From assembly GCA_964019055.1 (NCBI GenBank), contig OZ025211.1, positions 9,182,400 to 9,246,399 of the forward strand: a DNA stretch of 64,000 bases, given 5' to 3'. This stretch comes from Anthopleura xanthogrammica. Taxonomy: Eukaryota; Cnidaria; Anthozoa; Actiniaria; Actiniidae. The notes below the pieces were generated by a model, which had not been told where the DNA came from, did no database searches, and worked only from the letters and a program-made list of their open reading frames with translations. Below, one piece after another: positions 1-11,200 of the stretch (its first letter is position 1; every line of letters starts with the position of its first letter). The position numbers and the translations under genes are program-made.

Positions 1-219
1 AAAGCATCTACATGGAATTGCTAGGAGTGAAAGAAGTTCTTAGTAGTAACGCTACGATACCATCAATAATTACAGCAAATGCCGTATCAACAACATCATC
101 CCCATCTTCATCATCACCACCACCACCATCAGCAACGGCATCAGGGACAACAACATCCACTTCATCTTCATCGCCACCACTATCAGTATTGGTGTCAGGG
201 ACAACAAAAATTCCTATCG
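1..219 (+). CDS. PAN/mucin/chitin-binding gene, copy A, 3' part of first coding exon (5' end outside window)
   Basis: This is the end of the large first exon of a secreted protein also seen as copies B (51604) and C (55860). The reading frame opens at the window edge with the residues that close the PAN/apple domain (KSIYMELLGVKEVL), followed by a short Ser/Thr/Pro-rich stretch (SSPSSSSPPPPSATASG). The exon ends after base 219 at TATCG|GTAAGG, leaving a phase-1 junction that joins in frame to the exon at 936. The Ser/Thr/Pro stretch is much shorter than in copy B and resembles copy C. Signal peptide and most of the PAN domain lie to the left of the window. Likely a mucin-like O-glycosylated linker in an extracellular protein. 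Confidence 0.75.
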
Positions 220-935
220 GTAAGGAGTAAAATCTTAATAATTGAATTTCATGGTAACTGTGACTTATCAATAAGGCGTGCTCTCTGCCGCTTTTCATCC
301 TCTTTAGTTGCATTTTTTTCTTTCTGATTTTATTCACATTAGAAGCTGAAATTATAAGGATTAAAAATTTCGCATCTTTCACATGCTTTTTTGAAAGTGT
401 CAGGTACAGATGGAAGACCAACTAATTCTCTTGCAGTCTTTCGTCGGTTCACAGAGCGAAATGTGTGTTTTAAAGTAAAGCTATAGGTTCCCTATTGATA
501 ATTTCAAAGCTTCTAACTAATACCGTAAATCCTCTATTAAGCCCCCCCCCCCCCCCCCCCCCACACCTTATATATTTTAGGCACGTTTATTTTCAAAAAA
601 ATAAACGTTTGAGGGGGGCCTTATTGGAGAGGGGGGCTTAATAGAGGGGGGGGGGGGGTCTTATTGATTTTTAGCCGAAACGCTGTAAGTTCTACGCAAT
701 CAGAATATAATATGATATGATAACTTTATTCCAAAACGGTTAACTCAGATCAGTTTTAACTGAAGTATTACTATTGACTGTCTCGCATAATCTATTTTTG
801 TGTAGGCTTCATAGCAGAAAAAAACCTAATTAATTCTGAAATAATACCTTAATCATCATAGAGAATCTTTCCTAGAAGTTTATAAGAAGCTCAATTTAAT
901 TTAATTTAATTTTATGTTTTTCATCCATTTTTCAG

Positions 936-1141
936 CGTCATCTTCTGTCGCAGCATTCGATGCTACATCTTTCTGTATCGGAAAAACTAAGAATAAATCC
1001 TATTCCTATCCAGGTGACTGCCACAAGTATGTGTATTGCGGCTTTTCCGCAGAAATAAAAACCTGCAGTGATCCTGTGGTCCCGAATTTTAATCCACAAA
1101 AACAGAAGTGCGACCTTGCATTCCTATATACATGTCCTTAA
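936..1141 (+). CDS. PAN/mucin/chitin-binding gene, copy A, terminal exon: chitin-binding type-2 (peritrophin-A, CBM14) domain
   Basis: The exon opens after TTTTTCAG at 935 and completes the phase-1 codon left by the exon ending at 219 (GCG, Ala). It encodes one six-cysteine chitin-binding type-2 domain: spacing C-14-C-5-C-8-C-14-C-7-C, with the YPGDCHKYVYC core, then a stop at 1139-1141. CBM14 domains are known to bind chitin in peritrophic matrices and arthropod cuticle; in cnidarians they occur in secreted matrix and mucus proteins. AATAAA at 1273-1278 is the likely polyadenylation signal. The exon resembles that of copy B more than copy C, although the preceding exon resembles copy C (see findings). 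Confidence 0.8.
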
Positions 1142-1272
1142 CTGCTTCGATAGATTATAGTTTCATCAATATTCAACCATGGACTCCACACCCAACTCAA
1201 AGGAATGTCTTGTGTATTTCTGTTTCGTTACACGCGCTTGCTATGCTTTTCTTTCGATTCCTTTTTCTGAAG

Positions 1273-1278
1273 AATAAA
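1273..1278 (+). terminator. Polyadenylation signal of copy A
   Basis: AATAAA lies 132 bases after the stop codon of copy A. The equivalent hexamer follows copy B at 54197-54202. The convergent Bark-like gene has its own candidate signal about 180 bases further on. Confidence 0.55.
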
Positions 1279-1458
1279 ATTTTTATCCAAAAAATTTAAT
1301 CATTACTAATAAATGACAGAAATAATACTCAAGGAAATGAAACGTGGCCCGAAATGCATCTGCTGCCAAAAGCCCTTTTTCTTTTTTTTTACTTCTTGAC
1401 TGTAGGTTTTTAGACTAAAACAGCTGAAAAAGGTATAAACACTCTACATCTTTTGGTG

Positions 1459-1464
1459 TTTATT
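1459..1464 (-). terminator. Candidate polyadenylation signal of Bark-like gene 1
   Basis: TTTATT on + is AATAAA on -. It lies about 475 bases beyond the stop at 1938 and is the first clear hexamer I found after it. The same hexamer occurs in the second copy at 57978-57983. If used, the 3' UTR contains the inverted-repeat element at 1671-1819. Confidence 0.35.
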
Positions 1465-1670
1465 TATGTTTAGTGTCTATGTATAGTTATCATGAAAATC
1501 AGTAGTTCTAAAGTATAGTTTAAACATATCATATGTAGATAACCTTGTATTACACTTGAGTACACTAACCCTGCATGTTTGAAGACTATTAAAGAACTGG
1601 ATATAGGAATATATAAATATTTGAGTATAAGAATTTGTTGTGCCAAATATCTCGCTATTACTCCTTCAGA

Positions 1671-1819
1671 GGTTAAGGGAAAAGCTTAGTCGTGTTAGCA
1701 TTGCAGTGCATTGTGGGACTGTTTTAGGATAACTTATTTCAAAGATGGCGTCTATCTCATCCCTAAATGACAGTCTACAATGCATTGCGATGCCAACTCG
1801 ACCTAGTTTTTCCCTCAAC
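1671..1819. mobile_element. MITE-like inverted repeat in the 3' UTR region of Bark-like gene 1
   Basis: Left arm GGTTAAGGGAAAAGCTTAG is matched by an imperfect right arm (reverse complement of CTAGTTTTTCCCTCAAC). The arms continue inward through GCATTGCAGTGCATTGTGG against CTACAATGCATTGCGATGCC, so the element can fold almost end to end. It is non-coding. A copy sits at the same relative place downstream of the second gene (58176-58325), so insertion preceded the duplication. Confidence 0.55.
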
Positions 1820-1937
1820 TTTGAATGGTTATTTCAGCAACGCCTTAGCAGTTAGCTACTACAGTGGCCTGTGCGTATTTACAAAGCGTGTATAAATGCA
1901 ATATTCACCCTTTAAAATAAAAAGATGTACTTTGTTT

Positions 1938-2215
1938 CTAAGTATGCATGGGCCCGGGAACTCCAATAGGCCTCATTTGTACTTCATCACTGAATCCTTT
2001 GTTTTGTCTGCCAGCTTGGTTTTGGGGATTTGGCTTGCGACGACAAAATCGCCATAGCAATATGGAGAAAACAACAGCCACAATAATGGCGCCAAGTATA
2101 GAAAAACCAACAATTTTTAACGTATCGGAGATTGCGGGTTGTTCGGTTGCTTGAGCTATAACTGTTGTTGTTGAAAAGGAAGGGATGGATGGTGTACTTG
2201 TGGTTCTGCGGCCAT
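1938..2215 (-). CDS. Bark-like gene 1, last exon: stem, transmembrane helix, cytoplasmic tail
   Basis: Residues about 4605-4697. A Ser/Thr-rich stem ([16 protein letters not shown]) is followed by one hydrophobic helix ([20 protein letters not shown]) with a basic stop-transfer (WRFCRRK). The tail is about 35 residues and ends GVPGPMHT, then TAG. This makes the product a type I single-pass membrane protein. The tail does not end in a class I PDZ ligand. The open frame on + across this exon is a shadow. Confidence 0.85.
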
Positions 2216-5200
2216 CTATTAAAAAATCAAATCGTTAGTCTAAGTAAACAAGGAGGCAACGCAAAGAAAGAACAGACAGGCATACAGGACTAATGAATAG
2301 ATTAATTAATAAACATGTGACCAAACGAACAAACGATTTTAAAAAGGATTGCAAAAGCTAAGCAGAGAAAGAGAGAGGGAGAGAGGGAAGGAAGGAGGGA
2401 AGGGGGAGGAAGGAAGGGAGGAAGGAAGGGAGGGACGGAGAGAGGGAGGGAGGGAGGGAGGGAGGCAAGAATGTATAGTGCGAGAGAAGAAGCGAGCGAG
2501 GAAGGAAAGAAGGAACCATTTAATTGAAGGAAAATGCTGTGGAAAAGAGAAAAGGGGAGTAAAAAATAGAGGTAGTAAAGAGTACCTGTTGATTTAGGTC
2601 TCTCTGTTTCTTGGGTTGTTCTTTTGGCAGTTGTAGGAATGGTAGAAGTTTTAGTTGTAGTTGTTGATGGTTTTTCGGTAGTAGGTGTTTTATCCTCTGT
2701 CGAAAGAACGGTTAACTTTACAGCCTTCTTTGATTCACAGGGAGGGTTTCCGTAGTCTGTTGCAACGACATCAAAGTTATATACATCTGGTTGAAGTATT
2801 TCCTCTGTAGTTATGGTACCATTGTAGGGATCGATCGCAAAATAACGTTGCATACTCGGTGGGATAACGCCGTAGGTCACGTATCCATTTTCGTCACTGT
2901 CAGCATCAGTGGCAACGACCGAGAAAAGCTCGAAATTCGAATCATTAATGTAAAGCATTGTTTTATCGATGGAGGTTGGATACTCATTAAAGACTGGACA
3001 GTTATCATTTATGTCTTTGATGGTTATAAATACGTTTGTTTTGGTGAACTTTTGCGGAAAGCCGTCATCTGATGCAATTACCTCGATTTTAAAAGTCGGA
3101 TCTTGAATAGTTTCATAGTCGAAAACTACTCCCGATGACAGAGCTCCAGAGAAGCTGTTTAAAAGAAATAAACGACTGTGTCGATTTGAAACAAGAGAAT
3201 ATAATATTTTTCCATTGCGACCGGTATCAGAATCGTTAGCGACAACCATTCCTATTGGTGTTCCGGCAGGCAAATTCTCGTTAAAAGTAAAGTTAAAAAC
3301 TGTGAGGTTAAAAACTGGGGAATGAAGGTTTGGTGGAGCCAGTTGATCACAGTACTTGCCATCGTATCCCCTGTAGCATTCACAAGTGTTTGGCGCGATG
3401 CAGTCCCCTTTTTGAGAGCAGTTTTTATAAGCATTACAGTTTGGAATGGTACAGGCGGCTCCATACCACAAGCCTGAACACTTGCAAACATCATATTCGA
3501 TGCATTCGCCACGTCCTAAAGAGGCAAAATGAATCTCGTCTCTAATTGATGAATATCAAAGAAAGCAATTTTTCAGAGCCAAATACTGATGTAGATAGTT
3601 TTTTTTATGTGTATCGTCTTCAAAAATTTGCTTTCACTGAACCTTGTGTCCTGTATTTTTGCGCCCTGCTCTGTTCCCAGCAGCTGCGTTATACCTTTTT
3701 TCTTAATTGGTCTAGGAATATGTTTTCTAAGGGGCTAGGCGTTTGAGGGAAATGTTCAAGATTCAAGATTCAAGATTCAAGAGTTTCAAATGTTCCTCCT
3801 TATAAAGCTTTGGTTGTTATCACTTTCACCCATAGCGATTTAAAGGGGGTGGCTGCTACCAATAGCATCCTTTTTAGGTTTTTTACCATAACCTTTATCA
3901 GTTTATTATTTTTCAAATCCAAAGGGAAAATTTTTAGCCACCAAATACACCCCTGGATCCGCCCTTGCAGCGTACATGTGTCATTTGCTAAATACCTGAA
4001 CAGAAATTGAGCACCTCACAGGAAAAGTTGCTGCAATCATACCCACTGTATCCAATGGTACAGTTACAGAGGTTAGCATCAATGCATTCTCCATGGTTGG
4101 TACAGTTACTGACTTCTGCACAAGAAGTTTCATTACATGTTGGGCCACTGAATCCGGAATAGCACCTAATAAAAAATGATAATAAAAAAGACACGTGTGA
4201 AAGTAGTAAATACTGATAACAAAAGAGGCTGATATAGCTCCGGGATTTCGCTGGAGCAATACCCTTAACTAATTGGACTTGTAGTATAGGAGCTAAGATA
4301 AAGTGAGACAGACCAGAAAGACATTCCTTAGTAAGTGTGATTGTAAGAAGGAATTCCTTTCTCAGTAGATCACGATCATGTTATGTCGTGATCTTAAAAG
4401 AAGCTGGGCAAAGATTATAACATCAAAAACTATCCGGCATCTGTAAGGTAATAATGATCTATAAATGATCTATAAACTATTTCAGGCACTAACCTATGAA
4501 TGTACAATCATGCCTCTTTTTTTAGCGGACAACGTCGGGAGCTAGCCTGTTCTCCGCTTAATAAACTAAGGTGTTCAACGGTTTGCAACGTGACTCAAGT
4601 GTACCTCGTTGGATTATACCGAATGTCGACAAAGGGATGTTGCATTTTTAATCACTTTTTATATTGTTGGTAAACGTACATAACCGTGAAAAAGATTGAG
4701 TAAATTAATTCAAAAGTATTCTTTTACCTGCATGTTGAATTTTTCCCATCCGTATTTTCACAAATGCCATGATTGCTGCAGTTGGATAAAGACGAGCAGT
4801 CGGAAGGCATGCTGCAGTCTTTCCCCTGAAATCCAGGTTTACACTTGCAATTATTGCTTGATATGCAGTCTCCATTTTGAGAGCACTGGTTAACGTCTGG
4901 GCAGTCGGGAACACCACAACTAACTCCTGTCCATCCCCGGTCACACTTACATTCGTAGAGGTTTACGCACTTACCATGACCTAAGGCAATTTAAGGTAAA
5001 TGGTTGTAAGGCTAGGTAACCAAATTTGGCTGACAGAATATGGAAAGAGTTGGCAGAATTGTACAAAAGGAACGACCCGAATCGTTCTTGGAATGAGTCG
5101 CATCTGATACAGATTGGCAATTAAATTTTAGGCCGTTAACATTATGGCCACTTACTATTACTACTAGCAGCATGCTTCGCGATTCAATTTTCTTTCTTAT

Positions 5201-8200
5201 TTAGATGAAGGAATCTTTTAGGTTTTATTAGAAGCTCAAATGCAAAAACTGCCTTTCACGATCCTACATTTCAATTGAAAACTGTTACATGATATCCATT
5301 GATAACAACCAAAATGTCAGTATGATAGCTATAAAGGCGTAGTAAAAATATATAACATAGCTACAACCCGTCAATGGCAAACAAACATACAATAGTGCTG
5401 ACGACAAATCTTAGTTGTAGCTCGTTAACATTTGCCTATATAAAGCTATTAGTTTTGAAAAATTGATACCTGAACAGAAGGACAGATCGAAGCATGAAAA
5501 TTTGGAGCAGTTTTTACCAGTCCAGTCTTTCTGGCATTTGCAAACGTCAAAATCAACGCAGACTCCATGAGAAGAACAATTTGCAGCTTCATAACATGTA
5601 GGTATAATGCTACAGTCATTTCCTTTTTAAGAAGATAAGTAAAACAAAGTTAAAATCGATAACAGTAAAATTACGAGGTAGTTTATGGCTGGGTTTGGTT
5701 TGGGAAAAAGGAAGTTGACATCAAAAGTATAAACTTCAGCTAAAAAAAATCAAACTGATTATCCATTTTTTACACACGTACATGAATCTCATGATAGAAC
5801 CAATATAGTTAGACGTTTAAAGTGTGACTTTTACGAACACTGCTATTTAGGAAAAGCATGACATACACTTGAGCCATTGATATCAACAATTACACTTAGG
5901 GTACCAAAGTTGCCTACCCGTAAGCAATAGTCCATAATGCCTACTCAAATTGAATCAAGGAGGTATAAACTTCCTGGTTGAATTGCATTTGGTAAATTGC
6001 ATTTGAGACTTGTTGTAATAGTTCTGCACTGTATATTAGATGCAGAATCTCCAACTATTTACCTGTAAATCCATCATTGCAAAGACAGACGTCAGTTGTT
6101 TTGCATTTGCCATGAAGGGGACTTGTACAGTTGTTTTGATTAAAACATGTGGCTGTATTTTAATAAAAAGAATTAAGGCATCTACATGGATGAATTATTT
6201 TCAAACATTAATTTATCTTGTGTATGGTTTGTGAATCGATCGACCAATATAGATGGTCCTGAAGGGGTAAAATGGAGCTTGGAATCGCCTTTTTTGGGTT
6301 GGGAAAATGGGATTTCATTCACTAGGACTTGGATTTAGCCATTACTGGGATTGGGATTTTGCAAAATTTTGGTCTGGGAAATGGGATTAAGACCCCCCCC
6401 CCCCCCCTCTTTCAGGACCATCTATATAATTTTTGACTCAAATTGCTCAAAGATTTCTCCTAATTCAATTTACCTTCCTGATCGCAATTTTCTCCTTCCC
6501 AACCTGTATTACAGTGACAAAAACCAGTGATGCACTTGCCATGCAGAAGAGAACAATTGCTGCATTGTCCTAAAAAACAAAATCAATAAGCAATGGTATA
6601 AAATGCCCCATTTTTCAACATTTTCCCCCTTATAAGTATATACGCTCACCTATTTCACAAGTCTTGCCCAACCATCCTTCAATGCATTCGCACGTCCTGT
6701 TTATGCATCGACCTCTTCCGGAGCAAACGTTTTCACAACCTATTAATTGCAAGGTAATTAAAGAATGTATGCGAAATACACAACATTTATAAAAAAGATG
6801 CTAATCTTTATCGTGCGATTCGATCGCAGGCAGGATTCCCATCTGGAACTAAGATTTTCTTTGTTATGAATTATGGCAAATATGGACCCCTTCACTTTGG
6901 GTGTTATGTTTTCCAATTTCAGACCATGTGTCATTCCCTTGAGAATAGTTCTTTAATTTTTGGTAATGCTTTGGAAGAATTGAAGTGGATGCAACAAATA
7001 AAGAACCTTTAAATATCTCCAGGAGGTTTGAAATGGGTAAATTTTAGCTCCATCTTAAGATGGTGGGTGCATTAATAGATCACTCTCAACATTATCTTGT
7101 ATGTCAGGATAACAGAGAAATACAAAAGAAATGGCACAAATTTCATACTAAGTTAAAAGTGTAATTTCTTTTATATTTTCATGTTAGCCTCGCATCAAAA
7201 TAATTTTGAGAGCATTATATTCAATGTACATCAATAAATACCTTGCTGTAATGTTTCTTGTTCAGACAGGGTCGTGTCATTTGTAATGGCAATGTCATAT
7301 ACACAAGCTTTCAGCAAATCTCCAGACAATCCCATGGATGAGCACACACTTATTGCTTTCTGTTGACAATGACAAAAAAGTACGTTTTTAATTTGTTTAT
7401 TGATGGTTTTCTTGTACAAATACTGAGAATGATAGAATAAAGTACCATTGTAGAGAAATAAGTATAACCGTGCTGTAGGACTCGGCTTCTCAATGTTCGA
7501 AAGCTTTGTAAGGTAGGAGTAAAGGGGAAACAAAGACATGGCAAGGATGTATGGTGTTCTATATAAAAAGGTGAACCAAAATGAAAAAGTAAAGGTCATA
7601 GATTAAATTAATGTTGAATACTAAGTCAACACAAAATGTAATGTGTAATATTACGCCTGGTGACACTAGCGAGGCAAGCATAAGGATGACGACATAGGCA
7701 ATTGCAGACAGTCTTTCACGGTTAGTAACCCTTATGTTTCGAAACATATTGTCAAACCTAAAGTACTATCTACTATTGCGGTTGCAGTTAGCTTAAGCAT
7801 GCCTTGCTATTGAGAACCAGGCGTTAGCTATAAACCTTTTCTATTTGATGGTCAATTCCTTTCAGATTGTAAAGTGGCACGAACGTCGGATCAATGTAGG
7901 AATGATCCATAACATCTTTAGTATGAAAATTGGAGTCTTTCCATGACCATTCATAACTGTGACTGCTAGAAGTCGTTATTTTCCCTATATCATCAAAGGG
8001 AAAATATATTTTAATGTATTAGATTAAAATATTCTGTTGGCACTAAATAAGTAATACTAAGTACTTACAACTCTCTGCAAATTTGATTGGATCAGTGTAT
8101 ATCTTGCCATCTGGTCCCTGAAAATCATTGGATGGATCACCATCCATGTACCCGTACAAGCCCCTGGTTTTTCGTTTGAATTTTACTGTAGGAGTCAGCC

Positions 8201-11200
8201 CTATGTTGATGTACTGTCTTCCCATAACTTTGCTGTGTCGAACGTCAAAACTTACTGCTGCACCTTTGAATGATAAGATAAACATGAAATACAGTTGTGT
8301 CATGAAAAATTTCTGCATGTTTTGCCTCACAATTTGACCGCATGAAAACCACTACAAATACGAGAATGAGGAGCAGATTGGCGGGCCTTTCCTTTTTTCC
8401 TTTGCCTTATTATTTTGTTAATGAGATTAAAAGAAAGCAATCCATTATTAATTACCTGATTTGTATTCAACGGACATCAACAAAACTGCTGAGTCGTTTT
8501 CTTCTCCTTTTGCCTTTCTGGACAAACTCATCTTTACTGTCCCATTATCTAATTTCACGTCTTTACCCAAAAGTGAGATAACATCTAATTTCTGTCCATT
8601 TAGTCTATAGGAAAAAAAAGAAAGCTTTCTTAGCCAGTTAGAGGTAAGCACTGATATTTAGAACTGAGTATAGGTCTGGAACAAGCTAAGCAAAATCGTG
8701 TTAAAAAACTTAAAAATCTGTATACAAACAGCGCGTCTGTTTGGTACATAAAACTGATCACATTAGTTTGCTGTTTTTATCAATGTAAGAAATCGTTCAT
8801 TTCTTTTTAGAGTTCTTTGTGAGCTCTTCTGCTTTGAGTCTTTTTCCGGATTCTATATGAGTTTTCCTCCCTTTGTAAACATCAATCTTTTTGGATGTAC
8901 TGTAATTTTGCTAGGTATTCAGTAAATGGCGTTCTGGCAAACACCAACATCATAGCAGAAACTAATAAATTTAAACCTTAAATTGCATGCTGTCTTACCT
9001 AAGTATAGGAAAATCGACGATGTTAAGTGTACGAACTGTCATTATTGTAATGGTATTGTTGCCTGCTTTCAGCGCAATCCCTCCTGTCAGAGAGCTCCTC
9101 TCGTAGGCAAAGAAGCGGAACTGAAGACCAAAGTCATTCTCGATGCTTTGACATCCCCAGAGTTCACCAATACCAAAATAGTCATAATTTACTCCTGAAA
9201 TATGATGATAGTATCTCAAATATAAGAAACCTTAAACATAACTTAAAATCCTTTTTTTATTTTAAACGCTTAACCTGCACGGGCAGATTCAGGATTTTGA
9301 TCAGGGAGGGTACAGGGCATAAAGTCAGCCCAGGGAGGAGGGTGGCAACCCTCAGAATCAAAGAAAGAAAACATTATTTCGTATGGGTATGTTTAAAATA
9401 GGGGACAAAGTTTCTCCGAGGGGGGGGGGGGCTGCGCACCCCCTGAACCCCTCCCCTGGATCCTTGTTAACTACAATGGTGTAACAAAAGTGCCATGCAG
9501 AGCTGGGTACTGAGGAGTTACAACCTTGTCGACACTTTCCAAAGAAGGAAACGCCAAGGAATCATCATGATCAGTCATCATCATCATGATCATCACTCAT
9601 AGCGCCAGGAGGCGCTTATGGCCGTCACACTTTTCTTCACGAATCATCAGTCAGTCTCACCTTATCTTTCGATATGGACACGAATCAAAATATAATTTCT
9701 TCAAATGTGGCTTTTTATTGTCTCAAAAGCTAAAAACTTGACTTAATTCGCAGCTTTGTCTCTCCCTCTCTACGCCACCTTATATGTACATGTATAACAA
9801 AGTTTTTCAATATACCATACTGAAGAATTAAGACAAAATAATTACAACGTGTGAGAGTGTTGGGAGTTGGAGTGTCTTAATGCACACACAACCTACGTGA
9901 TTAAAACCCCTCACCATCGAATGTAGTCAAATGAGGATCACCAGTACTAAACGATGGTGCTCTGATATCACATGCAGGGTCAATCCACCCTGGATCACAT
10001 TTACAAGTCACTGTACAGTCCTCAAAACCAAATGGTTTGCCGTTGACGCACCCTAGAAATAACGTAAGATTTACCATTATTGACTTTATTTAAAGAGGGT
10101 GGCACGTGCCAGTAGCAACTGATTAACCTGTGGCCCAATATCTTTAACGTCTCTAAATGAGTCTGGACTGCCATTTCAAGATCCACGGCGAAGGTTGCCC
10201 CTTTGCAGATATTTCTAGAGCAAAAGCAGAACCTTTTTTTAGACCCTGACTGTGGGTTTGGCTGGGGGTTGAACCCACGACCTTCCACAAAACAGACCAA
10301 TGCTTAATCCAACTAAACCAACAGGATGGCCGAGTACGTAAAGCCTAGTCGCTAATTATGTAATAGGAGCACGTGTGGGACGTATGCAAAGTGCAATTAT
10401 CAATTAGTTTTGATCGTCGTAGTGTTTCATCCTCTTGAGAACGACTGCAAACTAAGTGTTGGTTTGGTTGTGGATTGAATACAACCAACTGAGCCAACCG
10501 GGAGGCGGTCTCCGATAAAACAAACCAAATGCCGGGATTTGGAATTCTAAAATTACCTAACGGTGGATCTGGTTTTGAACATCCATCTCCTGACCAACCA
10601 GGTAAACAGACAGGAGGATTACCACACTTTCCTGATCCAGTGTTCGGTTTTTCATCATTTCCACATCCAGTGTCACGTAGTGCTGGTTTTCCAAAAGTCT
10701 TTCTGCAATCCCGCTAAAAAAAGGTAAATTTATTAAGTAAGACAGCATCTATTTATATATTGATTACTTAAGATTTATCACATGAATACATTTGCATTAA
10801 CTGAATATGCTCAATCCGCTTTACCTGGTCATAAGGTGGAATATCAAAGCATAGTCTAAAAGAAAATGTCAGTAGATAACCGTTAAAATTCATCCATCTG
10901 TTTCCTCTTACCTATTTGTAGTACGTTTAAAGCAAATTGCGATGGGTGGATGGGTGGATGATGGATGGATGGATGAGATGGATGGATGAGATGGATGGAT
11001 GGATGAGATGGATGAAATGGATAAAATGGATGAAATGGATGAAATGGATGGATGGATGGATGAGATGGATGAGATGGATGAGATGGATGGATGGATGGAT
11101 GGATGGATGGATGGATGGATGGATGGATGGATGGATGGATGGATGGATGGATGGATGGATGGATGGATGGATGGATGGATGGATGGATGGATGGATGGAT

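Noticed and set aside
10130..10330. A true tRNA gene
   Set aside because: A- and B-box-like sequences are present, but stems do not pair and it continues into a SINE-like body.
10825..10855. 31-nt micro-exon candidate on - (TTTTAG|ACTATG to GACCAG|GTAAAG)
   Set aside because: Including it breaks phase between exons 11813-11593 and 10713-10557, which join correctly without it.
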